Assembly (NCBI GenBank): GCA_021234155.1
Contig: JAJEKV010000034.1
Coordinates: 14,060,671 to 14,124,670 of the forward strand
Source of the DNA: Isoetes taiwanensis
Taxonomy: Eukaryota > Streptophyta > Lycopodiopsida > Isoetales > Isoetaceae
Length of the DNA stretch: 64,000 nucleotides
Direction of reading: 5' to 3'
In this document: piece after piece, positions 1 to 12,812 of the stretch
Layout of the letters: each line of letters opens with the position of its first letter
Position numbering within the stretch: position 1 is the stretch's first letter
Notes under the pieces: generated by a model
Seen by the model: the letters and a program-made list of their open reading frames with translations, nothing else
Told to the model about the DNA's origin: nothing
Database searches by the model: none
Translations under genes and position numbers: made by a program

Positions 1-86
1 ATTGTTGTTTTTGTGGACCAAATCCTGCTCAACCTTTGCTGTCACTATAAAAGATAAAAGGAATAGATTAAAAAATAATACATCAC

Positions 87-1750
87 TTATCCAGCACCTA
101 GTAACACTTTACCTTCCTTAGCAGCCTGCATGTTCAAATCTGGTGCATCATTCTTCTTTGCTTTTGAAGAGGAAGCATAGTGAGTCATCTTGACTGGACT
201 GAGCTTGTCCACATCAATAAGATCAACTGCTGAAACACCAAAAAAAAAAAAAACATCATCAAAAAAAGAAAAATAACACATGTAACAATTATAAATTCAT
301 TATACCTGTATCACATCTTCTCATCTTTTTTGTAGCACTTCGAGTACCAATGGTCCTCTTCCTGGCCTTCCTAATAGGTAAAAAATCTTCATCAATTTTT
401 ACCTCACTGCTGCTTCCAGCACTATCTTCAAATTTCCTGGTTTTTTTCACTATCTGTTTCTTGGGAGTTGTATCTTCAATTTCCTCATCTTCTTCAAATT
501 CCTCATCACCATCCTCCTCTTCAGCATCAGCATCTTCTTCACTCTCTACTGCTGCTGCATCAGCTTTGTATCCCAGTTCTTTTAAAAGTGCTTGAGGCAC
601 TTCTGCACCACATTCGAACTATGCATGCCGAGTTTCCAAAGACTATACTAAAGCAATACACATGATACTTGTCTTTGGCAAGAAAGCTTAACATGCATTT
701 CATAATCGTAGCAAGCACCAAACCACGCAGACATTGCATACCTCGCCATGCATTAGAGGAATGTGGTACTCTCCCATGGTTACTCTGACATGCCTTTTGG
801 ACTTCACATGCTGCTGCATGAACTGCACATTTTTACAACACTTGTGCCAGTACTCCATTTTCTCTTGATACCTTGCAACATCCATCTTCAGCTTCTCAAT
901 CTCCTTTTGGAGTGCAAAATGCTGGGTTCTGACGACTTTGGCAAGCGACCTCTCCAGCATTTCCCTTAACAACTTCTCGTCCCTTTTAAGGGTCTCGATG
1001 CATTTCTTTATGTCATCATCTGGTTCTATATGTGCTTCCATTGCTGTCCAAGATTGTTTTTTATCCTCAATAGCTTCCAAAGCAGACGTAACAATTTTTG
1101 TCAAGACACCTTATACAAAGACCTTCGAGCCTCAACAGATCCTCTTGTTTCTTCAAGATGTTCATTTCATCAATTTGTTTGAGCTCGTTCAATTTGTTTA
1201 TGACATGCGAGAATGGCTCCTCTATGCTTTTATTGAAATAAGACCCATCATTTCTTGACCTCTTGTCCATTGAATCTCTCAGAAGCTTCGAAGCCGCAAA
1301 CCGTGCCCAATTCACCTTGTATTTCTCGGATTAAGACGAGCTTTAACAAAGTGTTTTGCCACACAAAGGCACGAGAAAGCCGAGTCCTACACTCATTGTT
1401 GGTGAGGCCCCTTTGATATATCTTGGAAATCGATCTTTTAGCTTGGTGGCATATTGTTTCTCGAACCATTTTGACATGAATCTTCCCTTTAACCAAAGGG
1501 GCTTTCCATATCTCATTCCAATCTCTTTGGAGAAACATCTTTCCACTTAATTTCTTTTCGGCTTTGTGCCAAAGACCACATAAATCTCGCAATGAAACAA
1601 ACTCAGCCTCGGTTCGAGCAATTTTCATCCGCAATCAAAAGGAAAAAAAATAATCGGGTTTCATAACAGAGCAAAAACAGGTCTTCAAAGCTAATTCACG
1701 GGGGCTTACCTCCTTAACTTCGTTTGCCATGGCCTTACAAACAAAGTAAT
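87..1750 (-). pseudogene. unidentified coiled-coil protein with acidic, basic C-terminal tail (frame-disrupted)
   Basis: I do not recognise this gene. Read on the minus strand, open frames follow one another: a start-like MANEVKE near 1730 followed by a GT donor, a basic segment (1250-1634) with LRDLCGLWHKAEKKL, a helical stretch (1067-1315) with SHVINKLNELKQIDEM, a long heptad-rich coil (760-1090) with LKRDEKLLREMLERSLAK, then a strongly acidic run followed by KKQIVKKTRK and KARKRTIG patches (289-600). Order and composition fit one nuclear or scaffold-type protein. The frame changes near 1300 and near 1100 without clear splice sites, so I treat it as decayed; unseen introns could instead explain the jumps. 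The next fragment upstream, the uridine-kinase-like piece, lies on the same strand. Function unknown. Confidence 0.4.
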
Positions 1751-2139
1751 TTAAGAAATCGGGTGTACTGAGAAGATGAAATAGCGCTTGCCGGAAGAGG
1801 AACAGAGATATCAGTTTTTCAAAGAATACACCAAAAGGGGTCGAATTTGAGATCAAACGTCTCGCCTACTTAATGAATTTCGGATTGTGGGATGAATTAT
1901 ATGTGTGGCGCAGGATCATACTCATTTCTTTGATAATTGGCATGATGGGATCTGTACGGCCTTTTCGCGCCCAGCACTTCATTACCTGTCATCCCGACTT
2001 CATAGCCCATCATGAACCCTTCAACTTGCACGGCACCCTTCATTTCTTTTCGCCCGCGACGTAAAAAAAGCGCTAAAAAAAGGTGCTGGAGACGTGCTAA
2101 AATTTCGTTTTTTTGTATACCACTAATATAAACATACCC

Positions 2140-2900
2140 CATGTTCCTTGAGTTTTTCAATATTAACTCTGCATTTGGCCAGTCATTATATTCCACCTGC
2201 ATTAAAAAATTGTCAGCGCCATACATTACATCATTTGGGAAAGAGGCATTCATTAAGCATGATGAACTTACCCGCCATTTTGCAGCGTCTGCAGATTTAC
2301 CTGCAAATGGGGAGTATATCAAAGATTTAAGCAATTTCGAAAAACTAGAGGTGAAAAATACATTTGCAAGGTAGCTGTTGCAATATGCCTCTTTTCTACT
2401 CTCCCCATAGCTGTGTCAATATCAACATTCAAGAACCTGAAGAACCACACCATCAGAAATACTTGTCAACCCAAAAGGTCTTAGAATAGACTTGATTGCA
2501 GTGCCCACCACCGCTCATTGAAATACAACGCAATCTTTTTCCAGTCACCTTCTGGAAGCATTAAGTAATTCCCCTCTACAACCACTATTTTGTGCCTACA
2601 ATGACAGAACTAGTTAACTTACAAGTAACGAAGGATCAAAAAGATAAATTATCCAAAATTTATCCTATGTGTTGAGAAGAGTACGATGGAGACACATATA
2701 TATCACGTTCTATAGGGTTGCCAACTCCATGATCAAAAGATGGAAAATAGGCCCATCCCTGGAAATTGTCTTCAAATTAAAAAACAGGTAACATAAGAAA
2801 GTCCCAGGAAACAAGTACTGTACCTGGTTTCTCAAAGAGGCAAGGCAATTTGCAAGTCCGACAGGATCAAACGTCCATGGAGCTGAGTAAGCCTCCCCTT
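2140..2900 (-). pseudogene. uridine-kinase-like P-loop NTPase fragment (phosphoribulokinase/uridine kinase superfamily)
   Basis: Short exons on the minus strand line up in the order of plant uridine-kinase-like P-loop proteins: APWTFDPVGLANCLASLRNQ (about 2825-2895), GWAYFPSFDHGVGNPIERD (about 2695-2760), HKIVVVEGNYLMLPEGDW then KKIALYFNERWW (about 2515-2598), VDIDTAMGRVEKRHIAT (about 2375-2430), GKSADAAKWR (about 2278-2310) and VEYNDWPNAELILK (about 2150-2200). The last intron keeps GT-AG ends. The donor after the RHIAT exon reads CT instead of GT, and the amino-terminal exon with the Walker A loop is not visible. The family phosphorylates nucleosides or related sugars; the exact substrate of this plant branch is not clear to me. 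I infer a non-functional partial copy that kept its introns, so it did not arise from processed mRNA. Confidence 0.72.
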
Positions 2901-2926
2901 AGTATCCTTTAAACACTGCACAGTCC

Positions 2927-4560
2927 CTACTTTTTTTCTTCATTAACTGTTCTAACAACACCCTCATTTTTCCTGGTTAGCTTAAGAGCTTTGTCAGTGA
3001 TCACCCCAACATTAGAAAAATTGACCTCCATATTTAAGGATGGTCCCTTAATTTTCAAACGGCTCACCTTTCCTGCACCTGAATTAAAGGAATAACACGC
3101 ATTTGTATGCAGCAAAGACGACTCTTTTGTTCGTCTTTGCAAAGAATCTTGGTTAGAAGTTACTTCACGCATCTCTTCACTACTAGCTTGAACCGCTGAG
3201 TTGTCCCCTTTCTGAACCTCTCCATTGTACTTGCTATTCCTACCTTCTTCTAATGCAGGCGATCTGCAAATTCTTTTTAGTTGCTGCCCTTGTGCCTTTG
3301 CTATTGCCGGATTCTCGCATGTCCAAAGAACCCTTTTGTTTTACCCGCACACTACATGCAACGCCCGGAGAAACCTTTTTCTTTTTGAGAATTGATATTA
3401 GGCACCTCGGCACATGATCCATTCGTACTAAGTTTAGAGGTCCCTTTAGAAAACTCGCATTACATTTTCCAAAAGTACTCAAGAATTGCTTCAAGCTTCA
3501 CTACAAGTTGGGAAGGAGGACTTGTTTTGCGCGTTGGCATTTCTGTCATATGGGAACACCATGGCAATTAATTAACGGACATATCTGCTCAGGTGGCAGC
3601 AAACAATAGCAATAAATGTACCAACTTACCTCAAAGGTTAAGGCCATTTGTTTAATCCTCTTCGCTAAGGGATCACCAGCCGATGGTAATTCAATGTGCA
3701 CAACCCTCAAATCAAATCCTTGTTTGTGTGCACGAGACTTCCAAATGTAGTAGCATAACTGCGTATCATCATGCATAATATTTTAACCTTGAAAAGTAGA
3801 CTATCTGCATACCAAGGAGAAAAGCCGATATCAAGAGAGGCAATCCTCGCTAAAGTCCCCCGCACTTTGAGACCTTGAACAATGCTCCTAAGAGGCAACA
3901 CGGCTTTCCTGGTCAATTGTATGTAACAAGTTTGGTTTATCACCGCCACTTTTCGGGACCGACATGAAGTAGCATGATTACTCTCTGGTACATGCAATGT
4001 TACGTTTGGTTCAGAATTAGTCAACCTTGCTTGTTCTATTCGTCTACGCTTCATTGTGCCATCTAATCGACTCTCAGATGCACTTTCAGATACGAGTCTT
4101 CTTTTCAGTACTTGGGATGGTAATGTTGAGATCACAGCAACTGGCTTCTTTGCTGGCATGGAGCGTATTGCCAGATGAGACCTATGAGGTTTCACTGAAG
4201 TTGCACCCATGGACAATTTTTTTTCCTGCAGGTAATTTGTCAGTTGAGGAAAAAGACAAGGACTTGCTACTTAGTGCACATGAAACAAAATCAAGCTTAC
4301 ATTTTCTAGCATTCCCAAGTCACTGCTTTCACGAACCACTTTGTCGTCCTTTAAATAAAACTGCAGACAAAGCCCCCCTCTTTTTGTATCCTGGGATGGA
4401 CTATCAATGACAGTGCGGTCTTCCACATCCTTAAATGTGTCTAAGGACAGAGTATCAGTATCTACAAATGGGATATAGGAATGATAATCTTCACACTCGA
4501 ACACGTCCTCTTCCAGTACAGGCATCTTTAAAGACATGACATCGTTCACAAAATAACATC
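2927..4560 (-). pseudogene. unidentified nuclear-type protein, several exons or frames
   Basis: I do not recognise this gene. Minus-strand frames in order are: an acidic segment (4271-4560) with VFECEDYHSYIPFVDTDTLS; a basic segment (3790-4216) with MKRRRIEQARL, a good nuclear localisation signal; a short segment (3620-3775) with LRVVHIELPSAGDPLAKRIK; and two lysine-rich segments (3240-3494 and 2927-3172). GT-AG ends are plausible after GMLENV and after MALTFE. The frames of the last two segments do not join cleanly, so the carboxy-terminal part may be frameshifted. It directly abuts the uridine-kinase-like fragment on the same strand. It could be a single decayed gene or two fused fragments. 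No enzymatic motif is visible. Confidence 0.35.
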
Positions 4561-4599
4561 CATGAGAAAATAAAAATCTTGACAAACTTGACAAATTTA

Positions 4600-7500
4600 G
4601 AGCTCGTTAAAAGGGATTATGCATTGAGTTCAGTCTAAGATTGGTGAGTATCTACCAATACATTCTGGCATAGATGTGGCGTACAATTGCTATAATATGC
4701 CCTTCAAGTTTGTGATGCCTTGATATAATAGCATATTATGAGTTAGCATTACACTAAAACAATTATTATGCATCTTCACGACCAGCATTGAAAGCTGTCA
4801 TCAGAAATGGCATTAATCGGATACTGCCTGTCCCCAACCATGTAAGGTCTGATGGACCTGCCAAATGCATTAATCCTAGGATGCAGAAGAGCTTCTTCAG
4901 AAACCATTTTCACCCAGAGACTGCTTCTATAGACCTTTCCCCACTCCCTATCTCGTGCGCCATTGTCACTCCTGCAGGCATGCCTCTGCATTCCCTGCCA
5001 TGTTGTCCCGTCTCGTTGTAATTTCTAACATTCCCTGCTTACTTGAGGCATGCATGTGACAGTAAATAGTGCAACACAGAGGACAATGAAAATTGTAGGC
5101 AGTGAGCCAACATCATGTTATCGCAAAAGGTCCCATCACTCCTGCTATCTTCTGCACAGTTGGATTCACAGGCTCTCATGCTATGCATAGCATACTAGTT
5201 CCTTTAAATCTTTCCCAGCTAAGTCAAATTATACCTTATTTTTATTTGCAAAAGTACTAACAGCAGCTATATAATCTAGAAGAGCACTAATTATTTCCAA
5301 AAGGGGCTTATCATCACAATATTAGGAATTGTCACAATATTTATTTATCTCAATACTGTTTCCAGGGAATACCAAGAGAATTAAAAAGATGCAATCCTAT
5401 ATGACAATCCATCACACGAGAATTACAAACAAAGTATTCCTCAAGAGCTCGTCAAGAAACCGACCAGAGAGAAAAAAGAAACCTACATGGGCCATGAAAA
5501 TGAGCACAAGTGGAACTACTTCGTAAGATAGCTACCCAAAACCTTCTATGAGATGCATTTTGAGTTCTTCCATGCTTCGATCTCCAAGCCCCAAAGTTGT
5601 TCTTCCAAACTCATTTTTGCCATAGTACCAGATGGGAGGGATGCAGTCAGAGCATCACATGGCCCTCTGGGATAAGCCCTTTTAGGCATCATTCTAAACC
5701 GAGTAGCAGCATGATAATCTAGACCTAACTACAGGGTTTGGTTTGAGCCTCGGATATGGCAACCAAACTATGACCAACCAAACTATGACATTGTAGCATC
5801 TTCGAATCTACACTAATCAATTCGGCACTTCCGTTATCCATATTTTTGGCTCCTCAGCAACTACATACACTAAGAAAATCGAACTGAGCCGAGTATTATC
5901 TGCCATATCTTGTTCCAGTTAGCCAGTTTCCACACCGCCCGCCCAACAACACTGTTGACCGAGAGTTTACAGGCCACAACAGGTTTGGAGCGGTCACCAG
6001 CATATTTTAGGGATATTCTAGCATATACCTAGGATATGCCAAAAGCCCACATAAACAAGGGTTTGCCCCCTTAGGGGCAACCCAAAAAAGGTAATCTAAT
6101 TTTTTGGTTAATATTAGGTGAATTTTTATATATAAGATAAGATATATTTTATAAAATATACATACTAAAAAAATCCTCCTTCCTTTAAAAGGAGTAGGAC
6201 AAAATCCTACTCTTCAAAAATTAGTAGCACAAAGTCCAATTCGTTAATGTTTTTTGTAGGACGTAAGGTTAACGTCACTTTTTTTGAACCCTGCCTGCCA
6301 TTTACAAAACGTCATTTATAAAACGTGCCAAGAATTTCAGGTTTGAGTGAACACCATAATGCAGTCCAAATTCCACTGTCTGGTAATTACCTCAGGGTGA
6401 GATTCCATTGACGCAGACGGCAGTTCTCTGTTTCACCCGAACTGCCTGCCCTAAAAAAATGGAACTGTCCTTGCTCGATTCCACTACAAAAATTTCTCTG
6501 GCTTCGCGGCATTTGCAAACATGGCGTATTGCTATTTGTTCTATGTTGATTCCAGTTTTGGAGCTTTAATTCTTCAAGTCGAATTTGGCCTTGATGTGGT
6601 CGTTTATGGGAGATGTTGTATTTTGGTTCAAAAATAAAAATAAACAAGGTGCTGCGCACGGAGGGTTGCCCTCCGGTGGCCCGAGAGTGTGTTTTCATGT
6701 TTCTTGTTGTTTTTTCGTTTTAATGGTTCTCGTTGGGTCATTTCTTATATCGGAGCTAGTTATATTAGTAATGAAATTTGTACACGGCCTGTATGAATAC
6801 ATACTTTTATTTTCCTAGTGAATGCACACAAATATTAAGAATACCCAATGGTAAAAAACAATCAATTCGTGCTTTGATAATATAACTATCATGTTTTGAA
6901 TATGCCCGTTTAAGTGCTTTGCTAATGTATTAATCCCATTTCTAATATGTGTATTTAAGTTGGTTGGTGTCAATTAATTTTGGGTACAAACCATCATGAA
7001 ATTTAACAACATGTTGAAAGCATTTAACATATTAATGGAAAACCAAATGCCATTGTTACAATATAATGCCATTGTTATGATAAGTTGTAGCCTATACAGC
7101 AAGAAGCAGGGACTTGTGTACACGCCACTTGATCCTTTGCAAGAGAACTTTAATTCCTTATAACTTAGAGGGTAATAGACAATGCAAAAGGACTTAGAAA
7201 TTGTCAGTGGTTTTGCATGTCGATTTAGTTGACATGAAGGAAGAACTCCATATCAATCAACTAGAACTAACATACCTGAGACGGAGGCATTGAAGCCATT
7301 GTTTCCTGAGACTTGTCCCTTGCGTCCCTGTGGGTGAAACCAATGAATTTACTACCATATCCATGCAGTCTTCTATAATTATTAACTATTGTAGAGCATC
7401 CTCATAGACAATAAGATCCACACAACTTTGCCAAATGACTTCTTCTTTGCTCTCTATACTTTTATATTGTTACAATCATATGTCCATTCATACTAGGCTT

Positions 7501-9240
7501 TTAATTGTGAACCGATATTTAACACGATCTTGCTAACTATTAAAAGGCAATGAACTTAACCTTATGTTAACAAGATGGTTTGGCATATTGACAATGAGAA
7601 AGACATGAAACTTGATTATATTTGTAGTAAGACACCTCTGTGAACATGAATTGAATGGATAATTCTTATAGCTGCTTATAGTTCTGCAGTCTTGGTTTAA
7701 ACTGAGAAACCAGATAATATAGATTCTCCTCAATACTCGAACAAAAAACATATGCTTTAGATTTTTCCACATTTCCAATCAAATAACATATTACATGGCC
7801 AATTGTAGCATTCAAGACATCCAATCGCGACCTTCACATTCACGACATCCTCTAGAACCTGAACAAGTGTAGCAATAATTTCACTTTTTGGGCAACGTAT
7901 GCAAGATAGCCAAGTTTAAAGACCATAAGTGGGAAGTGAGGATTTTTACTTGTCAAAGAACGCAAAATAAAATACATTTTTTCCTTTCTGATTTAATCAC
8001 CCAGGGGATTTGTATTTAGCTCAATAACTAGTCAACATAGCCAAGTGTTGTCTTTAAACTGAATTTGTAATTCACCATTTAGTCTGCACCCAAAGGACCA
8101 CATGACAATAAATTGAAAACTTTAAATTCGATGGGAGCATGGATGGATGCCATTGTATCCAATTTGTAAATTTGTCTTTTCTAAACGTTACGCCTTTGGA
8201 CTTTATCATACTCATCATTGCAGGATAAATTGGTTTTTATATGATCTTGGTCGGTTACTAGAGGGAATACCCAGCTATATTACAGGTTGCAGCATCCGTT
8301 GCATTAGCCCTTGCCTTCAATATAGCTTTCGCGGACAAGTCTTTTAGAACTTCATATCCTTCACCCTTACATGTAGGGCACTCCGTTACCCTGACATGAT
8401 AAGCATTCTGTCTAAACAAATAAGAATGTCGTCAAATTATTTTTGAATTTGTTGTCACTGAGAGCGGTCCACGCAATTTATCCCCCCTATTATGCACGTC
8501 AAATCTAAGCCATTGATAACAATCTTTAGAAGGAATGCAAGGAAATCAATACTAGAAGGGCCATTGATTAATGACCCACACGTGTACCAAAGAAAAGGGA
8601 CCCTTGTTAAGCGGCGCCGCCAACAATCTCGGCGGGGCCTTGCAAAAAACGGCCAGAAAAGTAAAAGAATTGCAAATTTCATAAAAAAAATTGGCTGATA
8701 AGCCAAGCAACGATAATGATTAAGTTGGATACGACCGGACCTGATCCAATGCGAGCTTGAATTGTCTTTGCACTCGCCACATTACGTGGTATTCCTCTCA
8801 GAAACTTTTGATATGCATATCCACTAAAGCACACTTCCGACACTCCTATGCATGAAGTTGCTTCGGCTGACATTACACTGCCAGTTAATGTCACTCCGCT
8901 CAGAAATGGCTGACATTTTAATGCCAGTTAATGTCACTCCACTCAGAAAGACGCAAAATTTTGTATATTGCATTCCTTTAGATTTCAAATACAGAAAATA
9001 GATACAAAATCCATCCCTTGAACAAGGGAGGCTAGTGTACGGCATTTTAGATACAATGCACTAATCAGTTTGAAAATTTGAGAGAACAGCATCTGTGTGG
9101 CTGAGAACAGTTGTGTATCTGCAAAAAGCTGCCAAGTTCTCGTCTAAATCAACATTTATAAAACTTAACCCACATGGTCCAACAAGATGAGTGGCATTTA
9201 ATACCAACCTTGATGAAAGGACGATCATGACTTGCAAAAG
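4600..9240. other. AT-rich intergenic DNA without a recognisable gene
   Basis: No frame here has convincing coding character on either strand; the open frames are under 110 codons and compositionally random. The stretch holds a repeat also found near 13.8 kb (about 5930-6090), a very AT-rich patch (6100-6200), and a short tandem duplication near 8866-8945 built around TGCCAGTTAATGTCACTCC. Confidence 0.6.
5930..6090 (+). repeat. dispersed repeat copy 1, ends in a GC hairpin
   Basis: This roughly 160-bp stretch resembles 13725-13890. Shared landmarks in the same order are a CAGTTTACAG block, a GTCA(C/T)CA block, AGCATATAC(C/T)(C/T)AGGATATGCC and GGGTTTGCCCCC. It ends in a stem formed by GGGTTTGCCCC and GGGGCAACCC. 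The stem is followed about ten bases later by CTAA here, which resembles a Helitron 3' end, but the second copy lacks that tetranucleotide. Confidence 0.6.
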
Positions 9241-10600
9241 AATCAATGAAGGCTCCAGCGTTGGGGAAACCTTTTTCCTATTATGGAAAATTTCCTATGG
9301 TTTTCTAACCCAGTCGGAATTTGCGATTTTGAATCGGATCATTCCTGCAAACAAAATTCACAATCGGATATCATTTCACCATTGTAAAGTTAGCCAGATA
9401 TGTTTTGAATATTGTTTACAACTTAGAATTTTTTCTTAGCCATATTTTCCTTGTCTCAAATATGGTTTTCAACTTAGGCCTTTTCTTTCTCACTGCGGAA
9501 AAATGCTAGAGTGCTTCTTTTTTTCTGCTGAATTCAAACAAGATGTCAAAGTAAGCAGTTTGGCAGCATTTCTGATGGTAAGGATATGGATCTTTACTTC
9601 AGTTTGAGAGAAACAAAAGCCCAGAGTATGGGCCTGGCATGTCATGTAAGATAAGATGTAAAGAAAGAAAAAAAAAGGCACTATCTACTACAAGTTATGC
9701 ATTCCCGTCACTCATCTAGTTTGGCTTCTCTGCTAGAAGAAGCTTATGCCTGTTTGTTTATCTAACTCCCAAATATGATTTTACATTCTTATGCTGCAAA
9801 CTTTCGCCAGAGATTACCCATCAGCCAAATTTTTGTATGTACTGCATACAATTGGTCATGCCGATTTGCCCTTATCTAGTCCTCCATGTGAATAGTGGGA
9901 CACCACAAATTTGGATGGATGACTTAACAGCCTGGGAACAGGGTCCTAGAAATTCGAATAGTGCAGTAACTGTGGCTTAAAATAATCTTGATCCTCTAGC
10001 CAAGAAAGAGCAAAGCTGGATTTTTACAAATAATAAATTAAAGGAATAAAACAACACGAGAGAAAAGGATTACATGTTTACCTTATAGAGCTAAACTCCG
10101 GCAGTAATAGGATCAACATGGTCAATTGCAAAGCACTTCCTGGATCTCAGTTATACTCCAGCTTCGTGTGGTTTAGCTAGCGCCCAATTTCCAGCTTCTG
10201 ACATGGTAATAAATGCCGGTTTGTGCTTTCCCAGTCGGCCAATTTCTGAAAATCCACAATTTTTATGCGGAACAGGTTCCGCCAGTTTGCCATGTTAGAC
10301 GGTGCGTTGGCAATTTGAAACGGAACATGTGCCTTTGCCCCGGAGTTTCCCCAACGCTCTCCTTAAGAAGCAATGACACCTGAAATCCAGAATGATGGCC
10401 TCAAACAATATTCATTTAACAAAGTTCTATTACTGCCAAGCCAAGCTTTGCTTGCCTACTCTGTCATTATTTGCCTGAACATTTGTGATTGTATGTGACC
10501 TGACATCCATGCACAGGGATTCCAGGTAACTTCGTAAGACTGCTAAAAACCCTTCTGTGGCTTTTGCCTGAGTTTAAGACACATACGCCACCATACCAAA
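9240..10600. other. intergenic DNA, possible degenerate terminal-inverted-repeat element
   Basis: No gene is visible. The 14-bp string AGCGTTGGGGAAAC near 9258 and its reverse complement near 10360 could be the ends of a non-autonomous DNA transposon of about 1.1 kb. I cannot find a matching target-site duplication, so this remains a weak suggestion. Confidence 0.3.
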
Positions 10601-10657
10601 TCTAAATAAAGTATTTATTGCATAATAGAACCAAGTGAATTGTTAAGATGATTAACC

Positions 10658-12540
10658 TGTGACTCACTATACTCATGCACAGGATGCCGACTAGCAGACT
10701 CCTTTTCAGCAGCAAGTTTGGAGTAATATGGTTCCAATGCCAATGCTAACTCCCGATGCCTTGGTAACTGAGGCAGGGATGCCATTTTCACCTGTAGAAT
10801 GCAACAACTATCATTGTTGGAGAATCCCAAGACAAAATGTCATGTAAAATATTCCCAATACAAAGATTCAAAACCATTTAAACTATTGGAGATGAATACA
10901 TGGTCTTTGTAGACATTCACACGCATCAAGTTGGAGGTCGTGACACGCACTTCAGACGTTTTGTGCTGCACCCCAACCTATAGAAGAGCAATCACGCTAG
11001 GCATAGGCATAAGACATGCAACTCAACAGGCCTTGGTGGCTATAGATGGCTCACAATGAACGGTACTGGAGCATCCAAATAATCCAACATTTTATTTGGC
11101 AGGATCTGTCAAAAGAAGATGGAATGAGATGTGCAGACCTTTTTAAGAGTTACACTACTATTCCTTAGCAAACAACCCATTAACTCTGTATGTCTTTACA
11201 TGTTAATCCATTTTACCAATCGAAAGTGCATCTTCAACATGCATTAAACATACAAGGAAGGACCTGGTGAACAAGGACTTGGTGGCATGCAAAGGAACTT
11301 TAGACCTTTAACTGTGGACAAAGCATTGTATATGACATCAAACGTGCCCCTATTCATTATATATTTAAAGTTCTCCCAAATCAAAAGCTCCCTATTTTGT
11401 GTCTAGGCTATTACACTTGTTTGTCTTTCATTATGGCGCTGAAACAGATGGCATGAATAAGAATAATTGTACATACCGGAAGCAAGAGGCTTTGCCACTC
11501 AAATGGCCTAAGCATAGGTTTCAACGGAAACACAACAGCGAACAAGATTTCCTGAACAAGAAATTTCGAGTTAGTTAGGCTAACAAATAACCACAACTTG
11601 CTTTTCCACCAATACTCCAGCAAGCATTGTCATAACCTGCAACAATAAGGATTAACTAAATGCACATAAAAGTAGAATGTTGCCATTTCAATTCTGAAAC
11701 CAACATCTTTTTGTCAAATGAGCAGGCAGCCTTACACTCTGAAGTGAGAGAGATCTGCAGACGGTCGCCGTTGTCCAAATAGATAATAAAAGAGCTTCTT
11801 CCTCGGCTAATGCTGCGGCCCGAAACTAATGAAGGCGGAAGCATTGAAGCAACATGTGAATATTAGAAAGTCAACATATTATAAAGCAAACAAAATACTA
11901 CCTCAGCCAATTCAAGGTTACTCCTGCATGAGCTTGGATCTAAAGTGTGATCCGAAGCTTGAAAGTTAAGACAAGTTCCTCTCTCTGGTATAGACACCCG
12001 GTGGTATGAACAAATTATCCGCAAAGAATCGTCGTCATGCCTGAATCAACAATCACCAATGATTGTAACATGTTTCTGAAAACATATTTTCAAAATCTAG
12101 CTAAGAATATCTACATACCTCTGCCCAAGCAAGGACAGCATCACACCCATAATCATCTTCCTGTCTAGATGAGCTCGCTTCAGCAAGATCATCATCATCT
12201 GAGTCGGCACTCTGGGCAGAGATTTCAACTATATTATTTATGATATATCAGTGAAATCAGTTTAAGGGCATTTACATTTGTATTTCATGTTCCTAGTCCT
12301 AGTATATGATAACATAATTAAACCTCAACAAATATGTAAGAAACTCTGTACCTATAAATTGACTTTGAACTTTCAATTTGCTCGTGCCAGACTGTTCCCA
12401 GCTGCAAAATATCCATATTTGAACCGACATTGCATAATCCATCATCAACACCCACACAACCATTTGCAGGATATGTCCGATCATGTTTTCCATCCTCAGG
12501 GGAGCCATTAGAAGTATGCACATCGTTTGCAGCTTCTACC
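10658..12540 (-). pseudogene. DENN-domain (AEX-3 type) protein, partial
   Basis: Minus-strand exons give the ordered core of a plant DENN protein, a family of guanine-nucleotide exchange factors for Rab GTPases at membranes. The order is an acidic lead with DDYGCDAVLAWAE (about 12120-12235), DDDSLRIICSYHRVSIPERG (about 11980-12040), VMTMLAGVLVEKQVVV (about 11590-11640), FPLKPMLRPFEWQSLLLPV (about 11475-11540), LPNKMLDYLDAPVPFIVS (about 11050-11105), VGVQHKTSEVRVTT (about 10905-10980) and KMASLPQLPRHRELALALEP (10658-10793). Most junctions keep GT-AG ends. After EKQVVVIC, where family members read a CPNLGIL-like string, there are in-frame stops over about 20 bases, and the dDENN tail after SESQ is absent. 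I infer a decayed partial copy. A serine/acid-rich segment with HTSNGSPEDGKHDRTYPANG (12318-12540) is probably its amino-terminal part. Confidence 0.75.
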
Positions 12541-12812
12541 ACTGACCCATTATGCTTCGCCGGAGAACTTTCCTCCCATGTGTTCCAAATCCACTTCCAG
12601 AATGTTCACTAAAAGCTGCTCCTATTTGATACAGTGCAGAAATTTGCAGCTTTATATGGACCCCATGTGCAGTCTCTATGAGGTGCAAACAAAGAACCCA
12701 AACATCATGGTTGAATAATTTCACAATCCTTTTTACCTGGTTCTTCCTCCTGGTACTTAACGGAAGTGCCTTAAAATTTAATCACAATGTACTTGAGTTG
12801 TAAAGAAACTAC

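Noticed and set aside
6585-6818. 77-codon hydrophobic frame as a small membrane protein
   Set aside because: No start context, homology or neighbours support it; T-rich DNA gives Phe/Leu/Val-rich frames by chance.
9250-10375. 1.1-kb DNA transposon bounded by AGCGTTGGGGAAAC
   Set aside because: Only 14 bp of terminal match and no flanking duplication; kept as a weak note rather than an element call.
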